Below, piece by piece: positions 48,478 through 62,193 of a stretch of DNA of 64,000 nt. How positions within the stretch are numbered: position 1 is the stretch's first letter; each line of letters begins with the position of its first letter. The position numbers and the translations under genes were made by a program. This DNA is from Niebla homalea (lineage: Eukaryota; Ascomycota; Lecanoromycetes; Lecanorales; Ramalinaceae), in the NCBI GenBank assembly GCA_019925105.1, contig JAHGAU010000011.1:496001-560000 (forward strand), given 5' to 3'. Below the pieces are notes generated by a model. It saw nothing but the letters and a program-made list of their open reading frames with translations, was not told the DNA's origin and made no database searches.

Positions 48478-49440
48478 GGTTCTCCAATCCAAATTCGGTG
48501 TTTTTGGGCCTATTGCGGTGGGGGCATACGGGCATAGCGCGTCACTTCTTGCTGAAGGGGCGGGTAAAGGGCCTGGTGAAAGGGTTTGGTAGAGGTTTTG
48601 GTAAAGGGCCCGGTAAAGGGCTTGCTGACGGGCTTGCTGACGGGCCTGGTGAGGGGCTCATTTAGGTATCACGCGTATCTTCAGGTGTGGGGAGACCTTG
48701 CTCACCTCTTACGTTCCCCATCCACATCACGGTGTTTTTGGGCCTATTGCGGTAGGGGCATGCGGACATGGCGCGTCACCTCTTGCTGAAGGGTTTATTA
48801 AGGGGCCTGGTAAAGGGTTCCGGTCAGGGTGCAAATGAGGGTGCAGGTGAGGGTGCAAGTGAGGGTGCAAGTGAAAGTGCAGGTAAAAGGCCTTGCTCAG
48901 CTCTCGGGTTCTCCATGTAAATCACGGTGTTTTTGGGCTTACTGCCGCGGGGACCATACGCCTATCAGGCTTCACCTCTTGCTGAAGGGTTTGGTAAGGG
49001 GCTTGCTAAAGGACTTAGTGAAGGGTTTATTAAAGGGCTTGGTAAAGGGTGCAGGTGAGAAAGCGGTAGGTAAGGGTGCGGTAGGTGAGTGTGATAAAGG
49101 TGGTAAGGGTGGTTAGGGTAAGGGTAAGGGGCCTTGCTTCGCTTCTAGATTCTCCATCCAGATCACGGTATTTTTAAGCCTGCTGGGGTGGGGGCATATT
49201 GGGATCGGGCGTCACCTCTTGCTGAAGGGTTTATTAAAGGGCCTGGTAAAGGGTTTGCTGAAGGGTTTGCTGACGGGCCTGGTAAGGAGCTCAGGCAGGT
49301 GAGGGAGGTAAGGGAGGTGAGGTGGTAAGGGTGCAGTAGGTGCAGTAAATGTGGTAGCTGCAGGTAGGTAAGGGTGCAGTAGGTGCAGTAGGTGCAGTAG
49401 GTGCGGTAGGTAAGGTCGGTGAAGGTAGTGAGTGGTGAGG
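48478..49440 (+). repeat. G-rich minisatellite array with four conserved ~80-bp blocks
   Basis: A block of about 80 bp (GTTCTCCAT...CACGGTGTTTTTGGGCC...GCGTCACCTCTTGCTGAAGGG) occurs at about 48,479, 48,713, 48,908 and 49,147. Between the blocks lie expanded runs of short G-rich repeats: GGTAAAGGGCCTG, GCTGACGGGC, GGGTGCAAGTGA, GTGCAGTAGGTGC and, near 49,101-49,130, GGTTAGGGTAAGGGTAAGGG. The + strand is strongly G-rich with many GGG runs. Frames read through it (RVKGLVKGFGRG-type repeats), but these are a by-product of the repeats and are not called as genes. Confidence 0.85.
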
Positions 49441-49675
49441 GTGTCCGAATGTCAACAAACCGGCTCAGCCCTACCACGTCGTAATCGCAATACGGCCATA
49501 CAAACCACCCTTTTCGTAAGGGCATTAACTACCACTCGTTTTAATCTGAAATTTAAGAGGTCGATTACGATAATAGTGTTTTTAAACCTTTAGCCCAATG
49601 CACTTAAAATTTGGTAGTAAAAGTGGAAGCATCCAAAGTATAATTTTATTTTTGAGATTTACAGATTTTTTAATA
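49441..49675. other. Right edge of the island
   Basis: Composition falls from normal to AT-rich between about 49,540 and 49,680. No gene seen. CpA/TpG are still present to about 49,735, so the boundary is more gradual than the left one. Confidence 0.45.
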
Positions 49676-49677
49676 TT

Positions 49678-49740
49678 CGTCGCTAATTAGCGCGAGCAAG
49701 TTGCTTAAAAATCCTTGGCACTTTTTTTTACGCGTATCTA
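49678..49740 (+). repeat. Terminal inverted repeat, left arm
   Basis: TTAGCGCGAGCAAGTTGCTT at about 49,686-49,705 and the following AAATCCTTGGC...ACGCGTATCTA match the reverse complement of 62,577-62,648 over about 60 bp, with only transitions and a small gap as differences. This is the expected look of one TIR of a DNA transposon or MITE. Confidence 0.7.
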
Positions 49741-50115
49741 CTCTGGTGGTTAATATTAACTTTATAAATAACGCGTTAAATATATAGCTATTAATTTAAA
49801 TAAAATATTTATACTTTAAGGAATCTATTTGCTTTATATATTTAAATTTAATATATATTAAATGGAAATAAATAGATAAAATCTATTAAGAGATAAATTC
49901 CATTCTTAATTCTTAAACTTATAATGCGGATCCTAAGGTCACTTAATTATTATTAATCTTAAAGGGGCAGGTTGGTTTTCTTAAAAGAGGAATATATAGG
50001 TATAATGTTGAATAAGCAATCTTAATCTACTTATTTCTGAATTAATTGTTTTTAATTTAAAGGTGTTACTAGATATAAAAAAATTTAAATACTATAATAG
50101 GAAAAATTTTTTATA
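49741..50115. other. Interior of the putative TIR element, left of the LTR retrotransposon
   Basis: AT-rich sequence between the left inverted-repeat arm and the LTR retrotransposon. No coding region or motif recognised. Confidence 0.4.
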
Positions 50116-50120
50116 TAATC
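50116..50120. repeat. Possible 5-bp target duplication (TAATC), left
   Basis: TAATC just before the left LTR matches TAATC at 62,189-62,193 just after the right LTR. Five bases is the normal target duplication length for gypsy elements. The match is short and in AT-rich DNA, so chance cannot be excluded. Confidence 0.45.
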
Positions 50121-50369
50121 AGAAAAGATGGGAAGGAAGGAAAGAGCAAAAGTGATAAAATAGCAGGTGGCAATGGAGTATAATTGAAGATGGGCCGCAG
50201 CCCCTATATAAATTGGTAAGGTATAGGTTATTTACTATAATAATCCGTTATCCCTTTTCCTTTTAAAGTATATATAAATTGATTCTACCCTTAATTAGCC
50301 CTTTTAATATTTCTATTCCTTTATATATTTATCTATAAGTTTAATATCTTTTATACTTTTTTTTTTCTA
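50121..50369 (-). repeat. LTR, left copy (3' LTR of the minus-strand element)
   Basis: About 249 bp, matching 61,939-62,188 in the same orientation. Both contain GGCCGCAGCCCCTATATAAATTGG, with a TATATAA promoter-like string, and TAATCCGTTATCCCTT. The left part is little mutated (GATGGGAAGGAAGG) while the right part is converted (for example TATATATTTATCTATA where the other LTR has CATGCACCCATCCGCA). Confidence 0.8.
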
Positions 50370-53300
50370 ACTCTTTTTATAATAAGGTATTACCCTTAAT
50401 ATTATTATACTTTAAATTATATTATATTTATTTATATATATCTTAATTATATATATACCTTTTATAATATCCTTTTAATAATTTAAATTATTATAAATAT
50501 AAAAGTTAAAGAGGTATTAATATAATATTAATTTACCTTTATTCCCTCTATAATAAATTTATCCTTTTAATATTACGTATTATTAATAAATACTTCTTAT
50601 CCTTTAATATTATTTATATATATATTTATTTATTTTTCTTATAACCTTATTTTTAAATTTTACTTAATAATAATAAATAAATATATTAAAACTTAATTTT
50701 CTTAAAGGTAATTTTTTAATTTTATTATTTTAATTTATTAATAATAGTAACCTTGGTACTTTACGTCTATTTATCTTAAGGCTTAGGTTACCTATATTTA
50801 TATTTTCCTTAAATATAATATATTTAATCCGTATAAAAATATAACGCGTTTTATTCCGTTTATTAAAAGATTATAAATGCCGTCCTTTATAAGGATAGGA
50901 CCTTATAATCGATTATTTTTTACCTTATTTCTTTATTTATATACTTTTAATATCTTTTTTAATCCCGTTATTATTAAGTATATCTTAAGTAGGTTCATTA
51001 TATAACTTTAAGTACGTCTTAAAAAAGCTTAATCATTTAAGTAGGTTTTATTTAAATTTTTTTATAAATCTTAATATCTTTCTTTATTAACGTATTTAAA
51101 ATAATATTATACGTAACTATTTAATTTATATTCGTTTATTAATACTATTTCTTTATTAATTTATTATATTAATATTAAGAAAGTAATTAAAGGGTAATGG
51201 TTTATTATAATTATTATTATTTATATATTATTTCTTAAGAGGATAAAAAAAGAAGAAAAAAATAAAATAATTATTTATTAATCTTTAAATGGCTTTCTGG
51301 TTTTTATATAAACTTTTTTAACGTTTATTATTATACTTAATAATATTTATTAAAAGTATATTCCTTATTATGATTTTTAATATATACTTTTATTTACTTA
51401 TATACTTTTCCTTTAATTAATTAATATATTAAGTATTTTCGGGGCTATATTTATTTATAAATAAAATATATTTTCATATTCTCTTAATAACTTATATATA
51501 ATCGTTCCGATATAGGTATTTCTGGAAGGCATATTAAAAGGGGTTCCTTCTAAACGTGGTAACATTATTTATTATCTTTATGAAATTCTTTCCCAGCCGG
51601 TTCCGTTGGTAAGTAAAACGTTAAAAATAACGTTTAATTATTTACTTACTTAATAATCGTACCGCGTAACCGTTTACTTTATCCTTTTTACTTATTTATT
51701 TTTTTAATTTCTTTTTACTTTTTTAAATTTTTTTATTTTTTTAATTTTTATAATCTTTAATTCCTTTTATACTTTAATTAATTTATCTTAAATTTAACTT
51801 AATTATATACTTAATTATTAATTATCCTTTTAAGAGTATATATAAATTTATAACCTTAATATCGGTTATTTACTTTATATTTATATTAACTTCCTTATAG
51901 TTTTTTCGGATTTTTTAACTTAAATTATATTAATTAAAATTACTTTTATTATATCCTTATACTTTAAAAGGCGTACTTTAATTATTAACCTTATTAAATT
52001 AAATGGATATATCCTTACCGTTATTAAAATTTATTTAAATATTAATTAAATAATTTATTTAAAGTTATATTTATCGATCCTTCTTAATTTTAATTTATTT
52101 TAACTTTTTTACTTCTAATAGTTTCTTACGGTATATATTTAGGTTTACGTTTTTTATATATATAAAGGTATTTAGGCATATACCCGGTATTAATAAATTA
52201 ATAACGGTTATTAATTTACCTTTATTAACTACCGTTATATTAAAGGTTTATTAAATAACGCTTATTTAAACTATATCTTTAAATATTAACCGGGCGATTA
52301 TAGTTTTTATCCAAATATATATAAATTAATTTACTTTTTAATTAATTATTATTAATTCCTTTTTATAGATTTTTAATATCGGGATATAGTTTAAGTAAAC
52401 GTTTTTTTCTTTAATACGTTATATATTATTTAATCCTAATATTAATCGTAAATTTAATATAAAAAATCGTATATACTTTATAATTAATTATAATTCATAG
52501 TTAACTTAATAGTTATAATTTTAATAAGTATTTTTTATTATATTTTCTGCTTTTAATATTTATTTATTATTATTATAATTTACTTTTAAATCTCGGTTAT
52601 TTAACTCCACTATTCATTTACCTTAGTAATCCCCGCTTAATCGTTATTCATTATTTTTATCCGCTTAATTAATTTAGTTATTTATATTACCTATTTTTTA
52701 CTTATTAATTCAGGTAACTTTTTTAATCCAGGTAATCTTTTTGTTAATACGTTAATCTGGCCCTACCGGAATTATAGGATTATTTTAATTATATAAGCTT
52801 GTTTAACGTAATAAAATTTATATAAAATATAATTTATCCTTTTTAAGGATTAATTCCTTAATTAAGTTTTATAAACGGTCGCTTAAGAAAAAACAATATA
52901 ATTTACCCGATTTAAACTTAATTAAAAATATTTCTAATTTAGGTTTTATCGGCCTTAATTTTAATAAATTACTTTTCCTTCTTATATATAAAGTAATTAC
53001 TGATTAATTCTCCGTTTAAATAATAAGCTTACCCGGGTTCCTTCGTTAACTCCCTTTCTTTTTGGGTCCGTTATTCGTACTATATGTATACGGTAGCCTT
53101 TATTTATATCTTTATAAGTATTTTTCCCTTAATAAGCTCCTTTTTTTATTTCGTCCCCGTATATATAATAGCCTTTAAAGTTTTTAACTTAAATACGATT
53201 CCTTAACCGTTTTTAACCAAAGTTATTTCTATAAATAATATAATTATACTTTAAGGAAAAGTTTACGTTTCTCTTTAATTTTATATTATTAACGTTAATA

Positions 53301-56300
53301 GACTTTATATTCCGGATTATTCTTAATTTTATTATATTTAATTTATATCGTTTAACTTTAACTCCGGATTAAAGTTATTAAGTATATTATTATAATCTTA
53401 ATTTTAATATACGTTTTACTGAAAAAATACGTATATAGCTATTTACGGATTAAAGTTTTAATCGGTTTTTAAATTATTCTATTAGTTCCCTTAATCGTAT
53501 TACCGGGCTTACCCGTCGGGTCACCTCCTTAATAACGGGTTATTTTCATTTTAAGTTACGTTTTTATATATATACCGGTCTTCCTATTCCGTTTCCTTTT
53601 CTGCTCCTAAGATGGGATAATTAATACGGTTTTATGCCCTGTAATTATCGTAATAAAGGATAATATTAAATTTAATTACTTATTTTTATAACGTAATCGG
53701 GGCTTTAATTACCCGTTATTTAGAATAGATTTTTTATATATATTAATAATATATTTTATTTATATTCTTAACGTAATATTTATAATAAGTTTAATATTTA
53801 AATTTATAATCCGTAAAAAAGGCGTTTTTTTAAATAGATTTTTTAATATATAACCTTAATACCTAATTATACTTTTATTTATATATTATTTTTAATATAC
53901 TTTTTCTTTCTTTTTAAGGAAATATTTTTAATTATAAATAATTATAACTTTTTATAATTTTATTATTTTATAACTTATAATATAATAAATAAAAGACTAT
54001 AAATAAAAAACTAAAAGTTTAATATCCTTTTATTTATACTTATTTCCTTGAAATCTTTATTATACTCTTATTTCCCTTCTTTTTTAATTTTTCGTTTTTA
54101 ATTATATTTATTAAAATAGCTATTTATTCCTTTTTCCCCCCCCCTTTTTTTTAATTTTTAAATCCGTATTTTCTTAGGATCTTTAATATACTGATATATA
54201 AGAGTAAATAAAATAAAAATATAAAGGAAATAACGTTATATTATTCGTATATATTTTTTCCCTTTAAATCGTACCATCTATAATTATAACGGTTTTTAGA
54301 GGATTAAAATATTCTCCGTTTATACCTGCCGGATCTTAATTTTCTTTATTATTTTTAATTTTAATTTATTGGAGGGTTTAAGATACCCAGTATATAATAT
54401 AAATATTTTAAGATAATCCTTATAAAATAAATTAAATATAAGAATTTTATTTATCCTTTTTAATATATATAAAGCTTTATATTCTCCTATAAAGCCCTTA
54501 ATAATAAATAACCTGACTTAATAAGGCTTAAGTTTCCCAAAATTAAAGATAAAATCCCGTTATATAACCAGCTGCCCTTTTTTAATGGGTTTTAACCTTA
54601 TACTCCTTTATCGTAACGTCTTTTTTATCGGTTTTTTATTACGTTTAATTTCTCTTATAACTTTTCCTTAATACTTACCCGGTCTATTATAAATCCTTAG
54701 ATAACTTTATATATTACTTTTTCCGAAGGTGGTATTATTCTTTTTATAATACGTATTTTAACTTTTAACCTGATTACGTTACGTTTATATATTATATCCG
54801 GTTTAACCCTAAAAAGGATATTAATAAGGGTATATTTTAAATATTTAATATATCTTAAGTTAATACTTAATATTGTTAATTTTCCCGTTTATATTTAATT
54901 ATACTTTTATTAAGTTTACGTTTTCCTTATTACGTTTTACTAAATCTAATTATTAAACTTTATTATATTTATTACTTTATACGTTATACTTAATATAAAG
55001 ATAAATTGAATATTATATAACCGGAGGAAACTTCTTATCTTTTTATTTATAAATATCTTCCCGATATCTATATATATTATAGCGGGTTTTAAGTAATAAT
55101 TTATATACTCTTTTAATATAATGATTACGTCCTTTACTTTAATTAATATAATATAGAATAATTATATAAATTATAAGAAATAATTTATTATATTAAAGAC
55201 GTATTAAAGACCGCTTTATACTTATTTAAAAGGGTTAATAAAGTCCGTTTTAAATAGGTTAAAAAGGGCCTTTACTTTAATTAAACTTAATGGAACCATA
55301 TGGCTTCCGTATGCTTATTTCATATAAACTAAGTACCCTTATACGTATTTTATAATATTTTTTATTATATCCGGTTATTAATAATAATACCGTAGTTTTT
55401 TTAATATAATTTTTAATAAAAAATATCCCGCGTTATTATAAACCTCTTTAAGTACTTATATTATCTTTTCTTTTATTAAATATATCGTTTAACGTTTCCC
55501 GTATTAATAGAGTAACTTATTAATAATTAAATTAAACCTATAGTTTATAAGCTACTTATTAAATTTAATTTATTAAATTATATTTTTTTCCTTTAATTTT
55601 ATCTTTATTTTAAGATATTTAATAATATCGGTATATTAATTATTATTTTTATAATAAAGTAATTCCCTAAGTTTTAATAACTCTATAGGCTTATACTCGA
55701 TTTATATATATTCTATTTTATAATTATTATTTAATTTTATATTATATATCCGTATTAATTTATTATTGATTATCCTTTATAGTTATAATTCTTTTATATC
55801 CATTTTCTTCCTTTTATTTGTGCTTTTCCTTATTAATTTTCCCTTTACGTTCTAAGTTAATTAGCCTTCTGGCTATTATATTATGATTTATATATTATTA
55901 TAAACGTTAATTTTTATTTTTTTTAAATTTTTTAGAAAGCTTTTTTAATATAATATAATATCCTCCTTTATTATTCTTTTAGAATTATGTCGTATTATTT
56001 TTATTCTTTTATATTTTAAAGGCTATTTTCTTTATTATTTTATTAAGTATGTAATTTAAATTATTAAATAATGCCCTTAATAAGTTATCCGCTGTTTTTT
56101 TTTTTTTTTTTTTAATATATTCGATTTTAATATATAATCTTCTTAACTTATTTACTTATTTTATAAAGATATCCTTATAATAATTTATATTTATAAACCC
56201 TATAAGTAATTTATAATTTATATTTATAATTAAAATTTCTTTTATATTTAATATATAGAAGAACTTTTCTTTAAACGTAATAATAACCATTAATTCTCGC

Positions 56301-59300
56301 TTATAAATATCGTAATTACGTTCCGCCTTATTTATTATATATAAATTATAAATAAATAAAACGGTATAACCGTTTTAAACTTGGGTAATATAATATCCGG
56401 CTCCGTATCCTAAGGTATTAATATATATATAAACCGGTATCTTAAGGTTTTATTTAAATAAAGCTTTAGCCCCCGTTACTATATTTTATATAAATTAAAA
56501 CAATATATCCTTTAATTCTTTTTATCTTTATTTTATATTATTAATTAAACGGATAAAAAAGTAAGTTATCTTTATAAAGTTTTTAATTTATTTCTTTATT
56601 ATATTAATGGTACCTAAGAATCCTTTAACGTTTTTTATATTTTATAATACGGGCTAATTAAGTATCTTCTTATACTTTTTAAGTTTAATTTATATACGTC
56701 TTTTTACCTTATAATCTTTTTTTAATACTTTAATTTTTATTATATTAATTTTTAATTTATTAAATAATAACTTTAACTTTAATTATAAAATTTACGGAAA
56801 AAAATAATCTCTTAAGAAGGCGAATTACTTTTCTTATATCTTATATACTTTAAAGATATTATTAAAATAGAAAACTAAGTTAATAAGGTTATATTCCCCT
56901 TTAAGAATAAAAAAGAATAACTCCGGATTTAATTTAAGGATAACTTTTAATATAATATTTATAAGTTTAATAAAAATAAATAAAGACGTACGTATTCCTT
57001 AAGGTATCTTTATAGATTATAATTATTTAATATTTAATACGTTAAAAATAAAATAATATCGGTTATTAAAATATATTTTAATTATTTAATATTTATATTT
57101 TATATCCGCTTAAAAGAAAGTCTTATATGATAGAATTCTTAATAAATTATATATTCTTTTTATTAACTTTATATAAGATATAAGTAATATTTTATATATA
57201 AAGTAATAATTAAATATAAATCGTAATTTAACTTTACCTTTTTTTCTTTATAAATATAAAAAGTATATTTTATATATTTATTTATTTATCTGCTTATATA
57301 TATTTTATATATATATTTAATTTAATTCCTTATTATATGATTGTTTTAAGTTATTATTCCTTATTATTTAATAGCCTTTTAATAATAACTTTATACGGTT
57401 TAATCTTTAATCTTAATATTACTTTATATAAGAATAAATCCGTTACGGGGATCTCGTATAATTCTTTTACGTTTATATCCCTATATGTTTATAATACTTA
57501 AAGTATTTTAAGTCGTATTTGATTATTTAAAATAATATCCTTTAACGTAATACCTTCTTTTTTTACTTATACTTATAGTTTTTTATATAACTTTAAAGTA
57601 TTAATCTTTTTCTTATTACTTTTTTATTTATTAAGAATATAATTTATAATAACTTTATTTTAATATTTATTTTTTTATTTTATAATTTTAAAATTAATTT
57701 ATCCGTTACTTTATATATATATTTTAAATAGACTTAATAAGTACCGTATTTATACTTTAATAGTCCTTAATAAATAATTAAATTACCTTTATAGAGTATA
57801 CCTATTTATTCTTATTAAGTATAACTTTAAGGTTTCGTTTTAAACTTATAATTATAATATTATTAATCTTAAATCGTTTATTTTAAATTATCTTTTATAT
57901 CCCTTTTCCGTTATTCTTAAGAACTTCCTTAATAATTATAATTTTTTTTATAACGTATATAGTTAAGGTTTAATACGTTTTTTATAAATTAACTTATCTT
58001 TTTTTTAAAATATAATAAAAGTTATATTAAATATATTATAAAGAATATAATATTATTAATTAATAAGATCCGTTTAACGTTTAAAATTTATTCTTTTAAT
58101 AATCCGATAATTTATTAAAGTTCTTTTTTCTTCCCAGTTTTTACTTTTCCCTTCGGTTTCCCCTTTACTTATTCTTTAATTTATATAAGCTTAACTCCTT
58201 CTTTTAAATCGTTATTTTTAGTTTATCGTTACTTCACGGCTATATTTATTATTATACTTATTTCGTAACTAACGTCCTTATTAAAGGGGTATCTTTCTTT
58301 CATAATAATAACTTTATAATTAAAGCCGTTCATTGCTTTTTTATTATTAACCTCGTTAAAGACTTTTCTTTCTTTTTATATAGTTAAAGCGATAATTATT
58401 ACGTTTATTAATACGTTTAATTAATCGTTAAGCGGTATAATTATAAATAATAATAATAATTAATAATCCGTATCGTAACGCCCGTTTTTACGGTCTTAAT
58501 CCTTTTTTTATATATATTTCCTTTTATTAAAGCTTACGTTATTTCCGTTATATCTTTATTTATAATTTATATATTTTTCCGTTAAGAATATATTATAATA
58601 CTTATAATAAATAAAATATAATTTTATATTAAATAACTTAAAGTTATTAATATAAAAGTTTTTAAATTTAATTAAATTAAATAATCTTAAGGTAAATTAA
58701 TTATTTCCTTTAATATCTTAATTAATATATGAATTCTATTAATAATTTTATAATTTTTAATTCGTATTTTCCGCTTAATTATTAATATTCTATTGGGATA
58801 AATTCCAAGGTTGGTTTTAATACTTAAATTATTAAAATAGTATTACTTACGGTAATTATATAGGCGTTATTTATATTATTAAGATATTTTAAAGTTTCTC
58901 ATTTATACGATTCTAGGGGTATTTGGTTTATCGCGTTCCTCTTACTTATAATATTTATATAATTCCGTCGTAATTAATATATATTAAATTTACCTTTAAT
59001 ATAGCTTCTTAAAGGTTTCCGTTTATACGATTTAATTAATTTATAAATATTTAAGCTTTAAAATTCACCTTTTTATCCTTTTTTTCTTTCTTAAGCTTTT
59101 ATTTCTTTTTTATTTTTTCCGTAATCCGTTCTGCCTTAAAGTATACTTTATAAAGATTAAGCTTTTTATATACGTTTTTTATTAAACGTTTATAAAGCTC
59201 TATATTCGTTAAATTATTTTTAAAATGATTAATTACGTCTTTTAATATATATTTAATTATTTTATTTATTATATTCTTTAACCTTTTAAGTTTAGTATTT

Positions 59301-61938
59301 TTTCCGTTTAAGTTATATATAATATAAAATATATATTTATAATAATTAAAAATAGAATTAATTCCTTAAGATAATATTTTAATATTATTTACCGTTTATT
59401 TTATAAAATTATTAAGATTTAATTTTAAGAATTCTTAACTTAATAATTTCTAAAAGTTCTTTATATCTTCCTTTATAACGTTATTTATTATTTTATTTAT
59501 AAATAAAGTTTTAATTTTTAACTGCTTAACTTAATACGTTATATCTCCTTTAAGTTTTATATCCATTATATTTATTTATTAATTAAAGGAAGTATTTCTT
59601 CCGATTTTTTTTTTATATATTATGGATTTATTTTTATATATTATTTAATTTATTTTCTTATTCGTTTAATTCTCTTAATTTATAAAATAATATTTTAGTC
59701 CCGGGTTATATTATTATTTTTTACTATAAAGTTTCCGATGATTTTAAGGTAAAAATTAAGATTATTAATAATATTATAAAGTCTTTTTTTATATTTAATT
59801 TTATTATTATTATTAAGGAAGATACCTAGAACTATTTAAGTATTTTTTTTACTTTATATATATTAATTAATTCCCCTTTAAATTTAAGGGATTAAGGGAT
59901 TTTTAATAATATTTTATTATTTTTTAAGGGAAGGTTAATAAGGTTTATTATTAAATAATCTTCGATAATACTTATAATTATTAATAAATACGGGATGGCC
60001 CCGTAATTTATATAAATTTATCCTGATTTTCTTTATCCTTTATTTAATATAAAATAAAAAAACATATACTTTTTTTAATAAAAGAAATAAAATAATAATA
60101 AAAAGGGTAATAATACCGTAATTAATTCCTTGGTTCGTATAATAATATTTAACTTTACTTTTCCTATTTTAAGAGTATTAAAATATATATAAAATAAAAT
60201 ATTTTATCGTTAATATATTATTAATATTAATAAAAATATTTAAAAGAAAAAGGTTTACGGTTATTCTAAGTAACTATATTTTATTTTTATTTTTTTAATT
60301 TTTTTCTTTTAAAGAAAAGGTTAAATTAATATATAATCGTAGAACGTTAATAAGGGTCTTTTTAATCTCTTAAGTTATTATATAAGTATATATGAATTAT
60401 ATTTTATTATAAGTTTATATTTCTTTTTTAAATTAAAATAAGTTTTAATTATCTATTCTAATCTTCTTTATTTTTTATATAAAAAAGCCTTAAAAAGGGT
60501 ACCGTTAAATTAAGTAAATTTTACGTTAATAACCATTATAGGTTATTATTAATATTCTTAATATATATACGATATAATTATTATTATAAGTATATTTATC
60601 TTTATTCCTTTTTATTAGTTTTTTTAATCGGTTTTATTATTTTTTTATTATTATTTATTCTCTTAATCTGTTTTCTGGCTTTTTAATTCCCAACAACTTA
60701 ATTTATAGCTTAAAATAAAGGGTTTATTATATCCGGTTAGCGTATTATATAGCTTACGGTTATTTCCCAGGAATTTTAAAGACCGGTTTAAACCTCCGTA
60801 AATAATTTAGAACCTAATTACCGTTTAAATAGCTTTCAGCTTAATAATTTACGTTTTAATAAAAGGTATCTCTTTAAGAAATATGTATAATTATTTAAGC
60901 CTTATTAAGGAATCTTATTTTTATTATTTTTATCGTTAAAATATATGGTTTAATTTGGTTATTCCGATAATTATTAAAAAGTTTTATATATTTATTAATA
61001 TTAAAGTACTTAATATTACTTACGGGTTTTAAAAGATCGTTTACCCGGTATAAAATAATCTTCAGGATTAACTTTACGTCTTTAAGGAATATATACAATA
61101 CTCCAAATTAAATTAAGGAGTTTTATTTATAATAAATAAATCGATTATTCAGAATTATTCTATAAAACTTACGGTTTAATTACTTAAGATAATTTAACGA
61201 GACTTATAATTTAATTGGGTTTAATCGCTTATATTAACTTAATAAGTTTTATATTTTAATTATTATAGTTATTAATTATTAAATAATAATTTTACGTTAT
61301 TTAGGGTAATTAATTTTTTTCTATTTTTTTTCTTTAATTACTTTAATTTCTTCCGTTTTAAAAAAGCGGCTTATATTAATATATAAGTCGTAATTTCCTT
61401 AATAATAATTTAGAATATCCGGTAATATATATGATTATTTCTTAATTAAGGTTTAAGCCCGTTATTAATATAAAGGGTATTATTATCTTTTTATAATTAA
61501 AGCGCTTTAAAAAAGCTATTATTTTCCTTTACTTTTTGATTTCTAATAATTAACAATTGATTAATAAATATTAATAATATTTTACCGATACGTATAAACG
61601 GGGTCCCCGTATTAATTAAGGGTGGTAATAAGAATATCTGAATAAGGGTACCTAGAAAAGGGTTATTTAAATACCCTTATTTTTCTCGATTTTAATGTTT
61701 ATTTAATAGGTAAATGGTAATCGGAAATGTTCTATAAATATATATAAATCCATAACCTATTATTCTCGTTATATATATATAATATAATAATAATAAAGGT
61801 CGGTTCTTTATGGTATCTTTATAGTTTTCGTTACCGTTAATTAAGGAAAAAGCACAGTAAGTTATTTACGATTAAATCGTATAACCAGATTGAATTCCCT
61901 AATATATATAAGTAAATAAAAGCCTTCTTAAAACCGCC
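50370..61938 (-). mobile_element. LTR retrotransposon interior (Ty3/gypsy-like), minus strand, RIP-inactivated
   Basis: Between the two LTRs, about 11.6 kb of AT-converted DNA. On the minus strand at about 57,020-56,760, with stops read as Gln/Trp, a reverse-transcriptase block reads IP-x-GIRTSL (ancestral MPFGL-x-NAP), then LINIIL and LVFYFNNIFK near 56,849-56,880. This fits a YFDD catalytic box with both Asp changed to Asn, followed by an FAFLRDYFF block. Gag should lie to the right (about 58.7-61.5 kb) and RNase H and integrase to the left (about 53-56.5 kb), but no motif there is clear enough to place. At about 12.07 kb the element is long for a gypsy element, so extra sequence or a further nested insertion is likely. 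Open frames such as 60,895-61,098 are AT-rich chance frames. Confidence 0.6.
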
Positions 61939-62188
61939 AAAAAAGATAAAAAGGAAAAAAAGAATAAAAGTAATAAAATAATAGGTAATAATAAAGTACA
62001 ATTAAAGATAGGCCGCAGCCCCTATATAAATTGGTAAGGTATAAATTACTTGCTATAATAATCCGTTATCCCTTCTCCTTTTAAAGTATATACGAATCGA
62101 TTCCACCCTTAGTTAGCCCTTTTGGTATTTCCATTCCTTCATGCACCCATCCGCAAGTTTGGTGTCTTCCATGCTCTCCCCCTTTCCA
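61939..62188 (-). repeat. LTR, right copy (5' LTR of the minus-strand element)
   Basis: About 250 bp, direct repeat of 50,121-50,369. Its right part (62,130-62,188) is nearly unmutated and ends CTTTCCA; its left part is AT-converted. This is the reverse of the pattern in the left LTR, so in each LTR the half facing unique DNA is better preserved. Confidence 0.8.
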
Positions 62189-62193
62189 TAATC
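62189..62193. repeat. Possible 5-bp target duplication (TAATC), right
   Basis: Partner of 50,116-50,120. Confidence 0.45.

Noticed and set aside
48423..49116. + strand frames rich in KGL, RGL and VQV repeats
   Set aside because: They are translations of the minisatellite; the frame changes between units and the conserved blocks are conserved as DNA, not as protein.
49101..49130. Telomere repeat tract
   Set aside because: Only one TTAGGG with neighbouring GTAAGGG variants; this is part of the G-rich minisatellite and not a telomere.
60895..61098. 67-codon minus-strand open frame in the LTR element
   Set aside because: Ile/Asn/Lys-rich chance frame in AT-converted DNA; lies on the element's coding strand but shows no Gag motif.
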